Shown piece by piece: positions 34,890 through 44,246 of a stretch of DNA of 64,000 nucleotides. This DNA comes from Actinomycetes bacterium (GTDB lineage: Bacteria > Actinomycetota > Actinomycetes > Mycobacteriales > Mycobacteriaceae). Location of the stretch: contig JAEZZR010000007.1 of NCBI GenBank assembly GCA_023418505.1, positions 62,001 to 126,000 on the forward strand, written 5' to 3'. The notes beneath the pieces are model-generated. The model saw nothing but the letters and a program-made list of their open reading frames with translations. It was not told where the DNA came from and did no database searches. The stretch's first letter is position 1; every line of letters begins with the position of its first letter. The position numbers and the translations under genes are program-made.

Positions 34890-35627
34890 TTAGACTCTAG
34901 TCGCTAGTGCCTCAAAGGCCTGTTGAGCAGCAAACATCTCAGCTGCTTTCTTGGTTTTTCCTACACCCTGGCCCAGCACTTGGCCTTCTACAGACAAGGT
35001 GATGTAGAAGGTCAGATCGTGTTCCGGACCTTCCTTGGCTACTTGATACACCAGGTCGGTGATCTTTAGCAGCGCTGCGCGTTCAGCCAAAGCGGTCTTC
35101 CAGTCTTTGGTGCGTGGTTCGCTAGATGCATTGGAAATGGTGCTGTCGAACAGGCGCAGGATCGTTTCTTTCGATTGTTCGAAACCATACTGCAGGTACA
35201 TCGCCCCTAAAAGTGCTTCAACGGTATCGGCCAAAATGGAGTGCTTATTATTCCCACCGTTGATGATTTCGCCGTGGCCTAGGAAAACATACTGGCCAAG
35301 CTGCAATTCCCGAGCCAATTCCGCTAATGCGTACATATTTACTACTGCAGCACGCAACCGAGAGATTTGCTGTTCGGTAACTCTCGGATACCGCAAATAC
35401 AGTTCTTCAGCGACTACTAGGTCTAGTACTGCGTCGCCGAGAAATTCCAACCGTTCGTTATTGGTTAGCCCCCCATTTTCATTTGCGAAGCTGCGGTGGG
35501 TAAGCGCAAGTTTCAGCAATTCCTCGTCGAAGGTAATGCCAAAGATTTCGTTGATGCGCTGCTGATCCACCTTGGCGAAAGCTTCAGTGCGTGCTTCTTC
35601 GCCGATTAGCCGCTTCTTTTGAACCAT
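34890..35627 (-). CDS. rnc: Ribonuclease III
   Basis: 245 residues from the ATG at 35627, which has a GGGGAG site close upstream; an in-frame start at 35768 would overlap the preceding gene and adds 47 residues with no family likeness. RNase III domain with NNERLEFLGDAVLDLVVAEEL signature and the second acidic EALLGAMY motif, then a dsRNA-binding domain (TKKAAEMFAAQQAFEAL). Processes rRNA and double-stranded RNA. Follows DUF177 by 29 bases and precedes mutM. Confidence 0.97.
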   Translation of the reverse strand: MVQKKRLIGEEARTEAFAKVDQQRINEIFGITFDEELLKLALTHRSFANENGGLTNNERLEFLGDAVLDLVVAEELYLRYPRVTEQQISRLRAAVVNMYALAELARELQLGQYVFLGHGEIINGGNNKHSILADTVEALLGAMYLQYGFEQSKETILRLFDSTISNASSEPRTKDWKTALAERAALLKITDLVYQVAKEGPEHDLTFYITLSVEGQVLGQGVGKTKKAAEMFAAQQAFEALATRV

Positions 35628-35656
35628 TTCTCCCCTTATTTCACATAATGGTTGTG

Positions 35657-36226
35657 TTAAGAATCCTTGCCGAATTTTTCGGCCAGAGCTGCCCAGCGGG
35701 GATCCATGCGGGTTTCCTCGCCCGAAATCCCATCTGGTGCAGGGACATCCGATCCGGATTCGGTGCAATCGGTGCCCATCGTGTTTTCACACGTTGGATT
35801 AAACGGCAGACTTAGTACCGCTTCGTCGATCACCGCTTGAGTGATATCGACTGTGTCTTCGGTAATCGTGCCCACGTCGTCAGCATTATCTGCTGCCTCC
35901 CCCTCGTCGTCTTCGGCATCTTTATTTGTGATGAAATTCGGATCATCCGAAAATACTGCAGAAATATGAATGTCTAGTTCATCGTTTAACGTCGCTAGGC
36001 ACCTACTGCACTGGCCTTCCAACTCCGCCTGTACATCAGCGTCCACCAAGACGCCGGTGCCCAGCGGGGTTAGATAACCATCGATAGTAACCTCGCTGCC
36101 CGGTTGGACGGCAATCATCTCTGCACCAATACGCATTGGTGCAGCTCCAACAGAGCGGAAAGGTTGTGCGGTGGATTCGCGTAGCACATCAGCTACGCGC
36201 AAAACGAATGGTGATGAATCAGTCAT
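35657..36226 (-). CDS. DUF177 (YceD) family protein
   Basis: 189 residues. YceD family members are associated with 23S rRNA and L32 synthesis. A conserved CSRCL motif (about residue 74) is present, followed by an acidic stretch and a C-terminal Cys (CENTMGTDC). In many bacteria rpmF (L32) follows directly; here rnc follows, as in mycobacteria. No membrane segment. Confidence 0.88.
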   Translation of the reverse strand: MTDSSPFVLRVADVLRESTAQPFRSVGAAPMRIGAEMIAVQPGSEVTIDGYLTPLGTGVLVDADVQAELEGQCSRCLATLNDELDIHISAVFSDDPNFITNKDAEDDEGEAADNADDVGTITEDTVDITQAVIDEAVLSLPFNPTCENTMGTDCTESGSDVPAPDGISGEETRMDPRWAALAEKFGKDS

Positions 36227-36276
36227 GATGGCGCCATTCTAGCGCCTTTAGCAAATGGTTGGCTCCACCATGATCT

Positions 36277-36322
36277 AAAAAAACCGTACTGCTGTTCGCA
36301 GCTAGCTCGGAGAGCTACCGGT
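36277..36322 (-). terminator. Probable terminator of sepIVA
   Basis: GCTG-TTCG-CAGC (36291-36302) is a small hairpin; outer bases ACCG/CGGT extend it loosely into the sepIVA stop region. The minus strand then has seven T (36283-36277). Stem is short, so moderate support. Confidence 0.55.
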
Positions 36323-37136
36323 CGTAGCGGCGGTCACCGTAGTCGCGTCGTTCGCCACGCGAACCACCACGAGCATCGCCGCGTACCTCCCCGCGCACGT
36401 CGCCACGGCTGTCACCGCGCAACTCACCACGCATATCGCCACGAGGTCCTACTGCACCGGCACCTTTGCGCAAGGCAGAACGGTCGCGGTTGACGCTGCG
36501 CAAGGTGGCAGAAAGGCTCTCTTCGAACTCGGCGAGCTTGCCATCAACATAGGAATCACATTCACCACGCAAGCGGCTGGAATCGGCGTGAGCTTCGTCG
36601 ACCAGACGGCGGGCTTCCTTTTCAGCCTCGCGCACCACAGTGGATTCATCGACCAAGCGGTGCTGTTCTTGCAGACCTTCTTGGACAGAGCGCTCGTAAG
36701 CAGCGTTGCCTTCAGCCACCAGTCGATCAGCTTCAGCAGCGGCGCGTTCTGTGATCTGACGGTACTCGCGGTCAGCAGCGTCCCGCATCCGGGCGGACTC
36801 ATCCTCAGCTGCAGCTACCAAACCGTGTGCCCGATCCTGAGCGTCAGTGACCATGTGATCCGCACGTGCCTGGGCTTCTTCCAGGATCCGCGCAGCTTCG
36901 GCTTCAGCGTCGGCGATAGACGCGGCAGCGGTATCGCGTGCCTCGTTGACGATCTCATCACGCTGGTCAAGCACATCTTGGGCGTCGTCAAGCTCTGGTG
37001 GCAAAGCTTCGCGTAGCTCGTCAAGCAACACCAAGACCTCGCGGCGTGGCACCATACAATTCGCAGTCATTGGCACGCCGTAGGCTTCTTCAACAGTCTG
37101 AACTAGCTCATTTAAGGATTCAAAGACGCGGTACAT
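36315..37136 (-). CDS. sepIVA: Septation regulator SepIVA (DivIVA-like)
   Basis: 273 residues from the ATG at 37136; an upstream ATG at 37175 would add 13 residues without family likeness. The N-terminal part (MYRVFESLNELVQTVEEAYG) matches mycobacterial SepIVA, followed by a long coiled coil to about residue 190. The C-terminus is a striking Arg-Gly-Asp/Glu repeat tail. SepIVA is essential for division and polar growth in mycobacteria. Gene order sepIVA-DUF177-rnc-mutM matches Mycobacterium. Confidence 0.88.
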   Translation of the reverse strand: MYRVFESLNELVQTVEEAYGVPMTANCMVPRREVLVLLDELREALPPELDDAQDVLDQRDEIVNEARDTAAASIADAEAEAARILEEAQARADHMVTDAQDRAHGLVAAAEDESARMRDAADREYRQITERAAAEADRLVAEGNAAYERSVQEGLQEQHRLVDESTVVREAEKEARRLVDEAHADSSRLRGECDSYVDGKLAEFEESLSATLRSVNRDRSALRKGAGAVGPRGDMRGELRGDSRGDVRGEVRGDARGGSRGERRDYGDRRYDR

Positions 37137-37215
37137 GTTCCCAGCATGCCAGCATATTGCGGTACGCGTGGGCAACGACGCGCCGAACGCGGTGCGAACG
37201 ACGCTACAAGCACAC

Positions 37216-37246
37216 TAAATAGCAATCGAACTGTTATCGATTGCTA
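37216..37246 (-). terminator. Hairpin terminator-like element after coaD
   Basis: Perfect ten-pair inverted repeat, 37220-37229 and 37237-37246, with a seven-base loop; the upper arm includes the coaD stop codon. On the minus strand it is followed only by TTTAG, so termination strength is uncertain. Confidence 0.55.
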
Positions 37247-37819
37247 CCGGAGTCGTTCGTTGAGTGCTTGCTCGACGACGCGCGGAACCAAGCCTGTGAC
37301 ACTACCGCCGAAGCGCACCACTTCTTTCATCAACGACGAAGAGACATGTCCATAACGTGGATCAGCTTCGAGGAAGACGGTTTCCACACCGGTCATACGA
37401 CGGTTCATCTGTGCCATTGGCACTTCATATTGGTAATCAGCCTGGGAGCGCAGCCCCTTAACTAGCGCTCCTACCCCATTTTCTGCAGCCCAATCGACCA
37501 GCAATCCGGTGAAGGTGACAACCTCGATGCGGTCTAGATTCGTGGTAGGTGTGGTGGCGTTGGCCTCGTCGACGGCTGGTGCATCGGCCTGGCTTTCTAG
37601 TTCCGCCAGCGATTCCTGGATCAATTCCACTCGCTCATTGGGGGTAAACAACCCATTTTTATTGGGGTTATAGGTCACCAGCACCGTAACTTTGTCAAAG
37701 ATTTGTGCCGCCCGAGCGATGATGTCGATGTGTCCTAGGGTTGCTGGATCGTAGGAACCTGGGCAGCAGGCGTGCGTGGGCCTTTCGGTGGCCACAGCGG
37801 TCATGATTGGCGGAGTCAT
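37244..37819 (-). CDS. coaD: Phosphopantetheine adenylyltransferase
   Basis: 191 residues. Penultimate step of CoA synthesis. The nucleotidyltransferase signature GSYDPATLGHIDII is present (HIGH-like TLGH) and DYQYEVPMAQMNRRM and the C-terminal SSSLMKEVVRFGGSV are typical. A hydrophilic insertion of about 20 residues (around ADAPAVDEANATT) makes it longer than the usual 160. Seven bases after rsmD. Confidence 0.95.
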   Translation of the reverse strand: MTPPIMTAVATERPTHACCPGSYDPATLGHIDIIARAAQIFDKVTVLVTYNPNKNGLFTPNERVELIQESLAELESQADAPAVDEANATTPTTNLDRIEVVTFTGLLVDWAAENGVGALVKGLRSQADYQYEVPMAQMNRRMTGVETVFLEADPRYGHVSSSLMKEVVRFGGSVTGLVPRVVEQALNERLR

Positions 37820-37825
37820 CGCTGT

Positions 37826-38401
37826 TTAAGCCTCCTCGCCCACATAAATCGCCGTATCAAACCGCGCGATCCCGTGAATCCGGCGCTTGAGCTTTTGCTC
37901 TAGTACCTCATAGCCTGCTGGCCACTGGGTTTCTTCATCATCGCGGTGACGTTCGAAAGTCACCACTGCGTCTGGTTCCAAGAATGGAATCAAAGCTTCG
38001 GCGATCTCTGTTACCGCATCACCCGAGAGTTCATACGGCGGATCCGCGATCACTCGATCGAATTTCGCCATCGGAGGCTCACCAGCTAAGTAGGAGGAGA
38101 CTTTCATCTCTTGAAGCTGCACCCGAGGATGGCCTACGGTGGCAATATTCTTGCCGATAGCAGCGGCAGCTTTGGGATTATTTTCCACCAGAACCACGAA
38201 GTCTGCTCCCCGCGAGGCAGCTTCAAGCCCCAATGCACCACTGCCCGCAAAGAGATCTAAAACTCTGGTGCCTTCGATGCCAAATCGCGATGACCAGGAG
38301 GAAAAGATCGCTTCTTTCGCTCGATCCGACGTGGGGCGTGTGTTCTTTCCATCCGGAACTACTAGTTTTCGCCCGCGCGCAGTACCAGCAATAATTCTCA
38401 T
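37826..38401 (-). CDS. rsmD: 16S rRNA (guanine-966-N2)-methyltransferase
   Basis: 191 residues. MRIIAGTARGRKLVVPDGK, RPTSDRAKEAIF, SAM-binding VLDLFAGSGALGLEAASRG and the catalytic DPPYEL motif identify it. Between recG and coaD with small gaps; all three form one unit. Confidence 0.95.
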   Translation of the reverse strand: MRIIAGTARGRKLVVPDGKNTRPTSDRAKEAIFSSWSSRFGIEGTRVLDLFAGSGALGLEAASRGADFVVLVENNPKAAAAIGKNIATVGHPRVQLQEMKVSSYLAGEPPMAKFDRVIADPPYELSGDAVTEIAEALIPFLEPDAVVTFERHRDDEETQWPAGYEVLEQKLKRRIHGIARFDTAIYVGEEA

Positions 38402-38412
38402 GTCATCACATC

Positions 38413-40641
38413 CTAATGACGATCCAAGTACTCCGCTTCCGCCTCCGTGATATCTGCGGTGAGGTGTGCGGCGAGGCGTTCGTCGTGAAGCAATAATTGC
38501 TCAGCATGGTCGCGGGCGTGCTCGATCAACGCGGCGTCGCGCAGGAAATCGAGGTGCTGGAAATAATTGCTGTGCCCTGATTGATCCACGCCGAGCAGGT
38601 TGCCGATATCGCGGGTGGCAAGGTCGAGCTCCGCTACCTGGAAACCATCGTTGACCTGTGCGAGTTTTTCCAGACGCCGGCGCTCCAGGGACTCCGGAGT
38701 CGTGCGCGTACACAGAAAACAAATACCGTGCTTGGTGCCACGTCCGATACGTCCGCGTAACTGGTGCAGCTGCGACAGCCCGAAACTCTCCGCCGCACGA
38801 ATCATCATCACGGTCGCTTCTGGCACATCCACGCCCACTTCGATGACGGTTGTCGCCAGCAGCACATTGCACTCCCCGGTAGCAAAGGCGCGCATTGCTG
38901 CGTCTTTTTCCACCCCCGGCAACTGACCATGTGCAATTGCCACCCGTGCGTTCGGTAATTGCTTTGCGACGACGGCGCTGAGGCTCTCGACGGATTCATC
39001 ATCGGGCGCGGTGGAAGCAATTTTTGGTGCGACGATAAACGCCCGGCCGCCAGCGTCGAGTTCTTCAGCGATGCGTTGCCACGCGCGATATTCCCACGCT
39101 GGTTGGTCGATAGTGCCCACCACGAAGCTTTGTACTTCTTGGCGGCCTGCAGGGGTTTCCGTCAGCGTAGAGATCTCCATATCGCCAAACAGAGACATCG
39201 CAATGGTCCGCGGGATCGGTGTTGCCGTCATCACCAGCATGTGGGGGTAGGTTTCACCGCGAGAACGCTCGCGCAACAAATCACGCTGTTGCACACCAAA
39301 GCGATGCTGCTCGTCGATAACTACCAACGCCAGATCGAAAAACTCCACGCCTTCGCTAAACAACGCATGCGTACCCACAATGATGCTCGCCGATCCAGAA
39401 ACCACATCCAGTAGAGCCTGTCGACGTTGGGCTGTGTTCAAGGAGCCAGTTAACAACGTCACCTGTACGTCAATGCCTGCACTATCAAGCATCTTTTGAA
39501 TTGATCTTGCATGCTGAGCGGCCAGTACTTCGGTAGGAGCCAACAGCACGGATTGTTTGTCATTTTCAGCAACCTGCAACATGGCGTGAACTGCGATCAC
39601 GGTTTTACCGGAGCCCACTTCACCTTGTAGTAGCCGGTTCATCGGAGTCGCCGCTCCCAGATCACTGCTGATCTGGGCGATGACGTCTTCCTGTCCGGTG
39701 GTTAATTCAAACGGTAGGTGCTGAACAAAGCGTCGTGTGGGTAGTTGGAGTTGTCCTTCTCCCCACGGTTCTGGGTTGGCTGGGCAGACTGGCGCCAGTC
39801 GAAGTTGATGTGCCCGACGTCTTCGCGCAGCTAATAATTGCATCCGTAGCGCTTCGTTATAGGCCAGACGTTGGCGTGCCTGTTGTAGTCGCTCCGGTGA
39901 ATCCGGGAAATGAATCTGTCGAATGGCAGTATTAAGGTCCATCGCTGCTTCGGCTGGAAGCTGGGTTGCGCCTGCCAAAGGATCTGGAAACTCTGGCAAC
40001 CAATGCAACACGCGATACATCAACCCTGCGATCACCAATGCAGGCAACTTCTTTGCGCCCCGATAAATCGGCACGGCATCACGATTCAGCAATTCCTGAA
40101 GATCGAATTCCCCGTCCACCCGGCGCGCCATTTTGCCCAGTGCTCCGGTACCGATGGTGGGCTTACCCGAGCCATCGAGCAGCACTAAATCCATGTTCTT
40201 TAGCTGCGGGGTATCGCCGTAATAGTCCAGGGTACCGATTGCCCAGACTTCGGTACCGGTATGCAGGTGACTATCGATAAAGAAGTTGCCGAAGATCGTG
40301 CCCCAGATGCTGATCCGCCCGTCGGTGATGCGCACCCGGATTGGTTTGTTTTTGTCGTATTTGCCGCGCAGGTAACCCACTTCTTCAATCCGCGCGCGGG
40401 CAACGATGGCTTCACCGAGTTCTGCTGTAGTAACCGCTTGTAAGCCGAAGCTGCGCGATTGATAGCGTTTCGGCAGGTAATGCAAGAATTGACCAACGGT
40501 TACGATACCCAGCTGGTCGGCTACTTCATCGGCACGCCGCAGGCCGATGATTCGATCAAGGTTTAGGTCATAGTCATTGGTTGGCAGCCACGGCCGCAGT
40601 GAGGATCGATAGCTCTGACTACTTGCCTGACTACTTGCCAC
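38413..40641 (-). CDS. recG: ATP-dependent DNA helicase RecG
   Basis: 742 residues. N-terminal wedge/OB domain, then helicase motifs: LLQGEVGSGKTVIAVHAML (Walker A), VIDEQHRFGVQQR (DEQH), VMTATPIPRTIAM, and C-terminal HQLRGRIGRGTKHG. Reverses stalled replication forks and unwinds Holliday junctions. Follows the DAK2 gene by 22 bases. Confidence 0.97.
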   Translation of the reverse strand: MASSQASSQSYRSSLRPWLPTNDYDLNLDRIIGLRRADEVADQLGIVTVGQFLHYLPKRYQSRSFGLQAVTTAELGEAIVARARIEEVGYLRGKYDKNKPIRVRITDGRISIWGTIFGNFFIDSHLHTGTEVWAIGTLDYYGDTPQLKNMDLVLLDGSGKPTIGTGALGKMARRVDGEFDLQELLNRDAVPIYRGAKKLPALVIAGLMYRVLHWLPEFPDPLAGATQLPAEAAMDLNTAIRQIHFPDSPERLQQARQRLAYNEALRMQLLAARRRRAHQLRLAPVCPANPEPWGEGQLQLPTRRFVQHLPFELTTGQEDVIAQISSDLGAATPMNRLLQGEVGSGKTVIAVHAMLQVAENDKQSVLLAPTEVLAAQHARSIQKMLDSAGIDVQVTLLTGSLNTAQRRQALLDVVSGSASIIVGTHALFSEGVEFFDLALVVIDEQHRFGVQQRDLLRERSRGETYPHMLVMTATPIPRTIAMSLFGDMEISTLTETPAGRQEVQSFVVGTIDQPAWEYRAWQRIAEELDAGGRAFIVAPKIASTAPDDESVESLSAVVAKQLPNARVAIAHGQLPGVEKDAAMRAFATGECNVLLATTVIEVGVDVPEATVMMIRAAESFGLSQLHQLRGRIGRGTKHGICFLCTRTTPESLERRRLEKLAQVNDGFQVAELDLATRDIGNLLGVDQSGHSNYFQHLDFLRDAALIEHARDHAEQLLLHDERLAAHLTADITEAEAEYLDRH

Positions 40642-40663
40642 GGGCTTGTTTACTCCCCACTGG

Positions 40664-42295
40664 TTATTCCACGCCGATTTGAATCAGCTCGCGCATGCCG
40701 TTGCCAGAGTACGCCACGCAGTCGATTTCTCGGTCAAGCTGCGCCACATGGTTGCGAAGCAGAAGTGCAACTTCAGGAGCTACTCCGTCGCCAAGCAACA
40801 CGGTAATCATCTCCCCGCCCGGCGCGAGCATCAGATCTGTACATGTGATTACGGCGGATTCGATGGTGTCGGCGATGGCGATGATGTCTTTGCCGATGGT
40901 CACCAGTACGTCGCCTGCCGCGCACGGTCCGGCTTGGGTGAGCCCGGCTTTGGTGGCGCGCTCTAAGTAGGCGGTGCGCATGCCGGTTGCTGCCTCGCTC
41001 ATCGCGTAGGCATCCACAGCTAGCGGGCGGCTAGCGTCGTGGACGGCCATGGCGGCTACTCCATTAGCTAACGACGCAGTTGGCACGATAGTAAGCGAAT
41101 GACCTCCTGCCTGCGCAGCCAACTCCAACTGCACCAGATTGCGTTGTGGCAACAAGCCATTAGGCAGGAACAGCACTTCCATATTCGGCGGTTGTGCAGC
41201 TAGTTCGCGGATCAAGTGGTCGATAACATCCACCGCTGGGTTTGGCGAAATCACCTTCGCCCCGGCGGAGCTAAACAACCCGGCGAGGTCTCCTTCGGGT
41301 GCCATTGCAACGACGAGGCGGGTGCGGTCATCACGCTGTGTTGGTTCATCGAAAAGCACTTCAATGCGAATATCGCGCAAAGTGCCGAATGGCAGTGAGG
41401 TCTCAATAACCGCGCCGGCATCCACAGAGTGGATATGTACCCGGTAGTTTTTCTGATCCTGGCCAGCAACAATGAGTGAATTACCCAGTGGTTGCAGGGC
41501 CTCTTTGAGCTGCTCGGCGCTGTAATCGTCGGCAAGCTCGATCAAATACATGACCTCGAGCTCGTTTTCCATCGGCGAGGCTTGCGCGACATGGAGATCA
41601 ACAGCCACGGATTCGGCGCCGGAGACTTCGTCGACCAGTGCGTCGAGAAGCAACACCAGTCCCGCGCCACCTGCATCAACCACGCCTGCCTTGCGCAACG
41701 CGGGCAGCTGGGAGGGGGTGTGCTCGAGGGCGGTGCGTGCGGCATCGGCGGTTTGAGTGAGCATGTGTAACAGGTGCTCGTCTTGGGTTTGGCTGGATTC
41801 CTCTACAGCCTCGGAAGCAGCGCTGGCCGCATGGCGCAGCACCGTCAGAATCGTGCCTTCGACGGGATCGGCAATCGCAGCGTCAACGTGGCGTACCGCC
41901 AACCGCAAAGCCGCAGCAATATCTTCCGCCGTGATACCTGGATTCTGTACAGATTCCGCCAAGGCGCGAAACACCTGAGACAATACGGTGCCAGAATTTC
42001 CACGCGAGCCGGTCACCGCACCAGAAGCCAAGGCAGCGGCAACTTCGACGACATTGGCCCGGGAGGAGTTGCTGTCGCCAGCGCTAGCCTGGCCTGCGTC
42101 ATGAGCTTCCTCCGCTTTGGCCAGCGCTGATTGCAGCGTAGCCAGCATGTTCGATCCGGTATCGGAGTCGGCGACGGGAAAGACGTTGAGCTCATTGATT
42201 TCTTCCCGGCGTTGCTGCAAAACCGACACACTCCTGCGCATCCACTGCAGCAGCAGGGCGCCGTCGATTACGGCAGGAGGGCGGTGTGCAGTCAT
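40664..42295 (-). CDS. DAK2 domain fatty acid kinase-like protein (YloV/FakA-like)
   Basis: 543 residues from the ATG at 42295. N-terminal DhaL/DAK2 domain (residues 1-200) with NVFPVADSDTGSNML, the Asp-rich nucleotide/metal site, and GSRGNSGTVLSQVFRAL; middle and C-terminal domains resemble FakA (DegV-like in other proteins). In Firmicutes FakA phosphorylates fatty acids bound to FakB; no FakB gene is near. The motif reads ADSDTG rather than the usual PDGDTG. Between ung and recG. Confidence 0.88.
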   Translation of the reverse strand: MTAHRPPAVIDGALLLQWMRRSVSVLQQRREEINELNVFPVADSDTGSNMLATLQSALAKAEEAHDAGQASAGDSNSSRANVVEVAAALASGAVTGSRGNSGTVLSQVFRALAESVQNPGITAEDIAAALRLAVRHVDAAIADPVEGTILTVLRHAASAASEAVEESSQTQDEHLLHMLTQTADAARTALEHTPSQLPALRKAGVVDAGGAGLVLLLDALVDEVSGAESVAVDLHVAQASPMENELEVMYLIELADDYSAEQLKEALQPLGNSLIVAGQDQKNYRVHIHSVDAGAVIETSLPFGTLRDIRIEVLFDEPTQRDDRTRLVVAMAPEGDLAGLFSSAGAKVISPNPAVDVIDHLIRELAAQPPNMEVLFLPNGLLPQRNLVQLELAAQAGGHSLTIVPTASLANGVAAMAVHDASRPLAVDAYAMSEAATGMRTAYLERATKAGLTQAGPCAAGDVLVTIGKDIIAIADTIESAVITCTDLMLAPGGEMITVLLGDGVAPEVALLLRNHVAQLDREIDCVAYSGNGMRELIQIGVE

Positions 42296-42344
42296 GGGCA
42301 AAGATTGTAGTCCACGGGACAACGGCGGCTAAAGCTACCCGGCG

Positions 42345-43064
42345 TTATAGAGCCCAGTTGATTGGCTCTGCTCCCATGGCTTGCAGTGCTTCGTTCGCGC
42401 GGGAAAACGGGCGTGATCCGAAGAAGCCTCGCGACGCTGATAGCGGGGATGGATGTGGCGAACAGATGCAGGGTACGTCACGCAACAGCGGTTGCATCGA
42501 TTGGGCGTCTTTGCCCCACAGGATGGCGACAAGTGGTTGGTTGCGTTCTACCAATGCGGTGATGGCGTGATCGGTGACTTTTTCCCAACCTCGCCTGCGA
42601 TGGGATGCGGCTTTTCCTGGCTGCACGGTAAGCACTCGATTAAATAAGGCAACGCCTTGCACGCACCACGGACTTAAGTCGCCATTTTTCGGCCGAGCAA
42701 CATTTAGATCGGATTCCAGTTCGGTGAAAATGTTTTTCAGCGAGCGCGGAACAGGAGAAACGTCGGCAGCTACGGAAAAGCTCAAACCGACCGCATGTCC
42801 TGGTGTGGGATAGGGGTCTTGCCCAATAATCAGCACTTTTACCTGGTCAAACGGGTAGGTAAAGGCCCGCAACACGTTTTTGCCCGCTGGCAGATAACCG
42901 CGGCCGGCAGCATTTTCCTCGCGGAGGAAATCACCCATGCGGTGAATATCATCAGCGACAGGCGCCAGGGCTTTAGCCCAACCAGGTTCGACAGGTAAAG
43001 CGGAGCTGTCTCCTGCGGATCCTGGCGGGTGGTGAGGTTCGTGTGCGTTCATGGTCGATGTCAT
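42345..43064 (-). CDS. ung: Uracil-DNA glycosylase
   Basis: 239 residues. Excises uracil from DNA. Water-activating loop VLIIGQDPYPTPGHAVGLSFSV with catalytic Asp, and HPSPLSASRGFFGSRPFSRAN with the catalytic His, are intact. About 20 residues precede the fold. Upstream gene is thiL (16 bases). Confidence 0.97.
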   Translation of the reverse strand: MTSTMNAHEPHHPPGSAGDSSALPVEPGWAKALAPVADDIHRMGDFLREENAAGRGYLPAGKNVLRAFTYPFDQVKVLIIGQDPYPTPGHAVGLSFSVAADVSPVPRSLKNIFTELESDLNVARPKNGDLSPWCVQGVALFNRVLTVQPGKAASHRRRGWEKVTDHAITALVERNQPLVAILWGKDAQSMQPLLRDVPCICSPHPSPLSASRGFFGSRPFSRANEALQAMGAEPINWAL

Positions 43065-43080
43065 CCTTCTTCGGTGGATC

Positions 43081-44172
43081 CTAAAACGCTACCCACGCCG
43101 ACGACGTTGCAACCGGGGTACCCGCAATCGTGATGCAACCGGCTTTCAATGCTGCGGTCGCGGAATACTCCCCGGGATGCGCAGCCGACTTCGTCACGCG
43201 CCCCAGCTTCCTAAACCCAGTTGGGGGTTGACCATTCGTCGTACCCAGCAACACATGGTCTTCCCCGCCGTTGAGCACCCATACTTTTGCATCAACGCCT
43301 AGGTGTTCAGCGGCTTCGAGCAGCAGCTCATCGGCAGCGATTGCTTCCGGATCTAGATCAATGACTACGCCACTTGCTGCTGCGATTTCGGCGGCGTCGA
43401 TAGCAAGGCCATCAGAAATATCTGTCAGCGAGGAAGCCCCAGCAGCACGAGCAATCGCACCTCGGCCGTATTCAAACTCTGGTACCAGATGGCGCTGTAC
43501 TAACGGCGTGAAACGCTCCGGCACCTGCCCCGGTGCGCCGTAGTGCTCCAGCAAAGCGAGCCCAGCTGCCGAATAACCGATCGTGCCACTGGCAATAACA
43601 ATGTCGCCGGGCCGCGCACCACTGCGGCGCAAGGGTGGTACCGGTCCGCCCAGCTCCCCCATCGCCGTAATCGACAGCATCACAGCATCGGCTCGTGCTA
43701 CATCGCCACCGACCAATTCGGCTGGACACTGACTGCCCTGTTCCCACAATCCACGCGCGATTCCAGCGATGATCTCTACTGGAGTCTCCGGAGGCGCCGC
43801 AATACCAAATAGCAATGCCGTAGGCCGGGCACCCATGGCTTCGATATCAGCGAAATTCTGGATCGCTGCTTTGGCGCCGATGTGTTCTGGCTCAGACCAG
43901 TCAAAAGTGAAATGGCGATTTTCCACCAGCATGTCGGTCGAAGCCACAAACCGTGCGTTTGGCGTAGTCATTGCAATTACTGCAGCATCATCGCCGTTTC
44001 GGCTCGAAGGTGCCGCTGCGCGAATGTGTTCGATGACCGCGTGTTCGCCTAGCTCCGCCAGCGTTGGATTAGCCGGAGTGGGATTAGCCAAAGTGCAATC
44101 AGCCGAGGCACTTTTAGCCGAAGTGCTACTAGCGGGCGTTTCTTCTGAGTTTGCGCTCACGTGCGACGGCAC
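43081..44172 (-). CDS. thiL: Thiamine-monophosphate kinase
   Basis: 363 residues. Forms thiamine diphosphate. GDDAAVIAMTTPNARFVASTDMLVENRHF, NFADIEAMGARP and later SLTDISDGLAIDAAEIAAASG are ThiL motifs. The first 40 residues are Ser/Ala/Asn/Pro-rich and come from a five-fold 15-bp tandem repeat; the fold starts near LAELGEHAVIEHIR. Divergent from the DUF3515 gene. Confidence 0.95.
   Translation of the reverse strand: MPSHVSANSEETPASSTSAKSASADCTLANPTPANPTLAELGEHAVIEHIRAAAPSSRNGDDAAVIAMTTPNARFVASTDMLVENRHFTFDWSEPEHIGAKAAIQNFADIEAMGARPTALLFGIAAPPETPVEIIAGIARGLWEQGSQCPAELVGGDVARADAVMLSITAMGELGGPVPPLRRSGARPGDIVIASGTIGYSAAGLALLEHYGAPGQVPERFTPLVQRHLVPEFEYGRGAIARAAGASSLTDISDGLAIDAAEIAAASGVVIDLDPEAIAADELLLEAAEHLGVDAKVWVLNGGEDHVLLGTTNGQPPTGFRKLGRVTKSAAHPGEYSATAALKAGCITIAGTPVATSSAWVAF
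44069..44143. repeat. 15-bp tandem repeat in the N-terminus of thiL
   Basis: Imperfect units start at 44069, 44084, 44099, 44114 and 44129, each beginning (C/T)(T/C)AGC. In frame with thiL (minus strand), they encode a pentapeptide period rich in Ala, Asn and Pro/Ser ahead of the kinase fold. Confidence 0.8.
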
Positions 44173-44246
44173 TCCTTGGGTTTAACTTGCGGTATCGGGT
44201 TCGGGCTGATTCGTGCTCTGTACACAGATTAGTAAACTTGGCGCTT

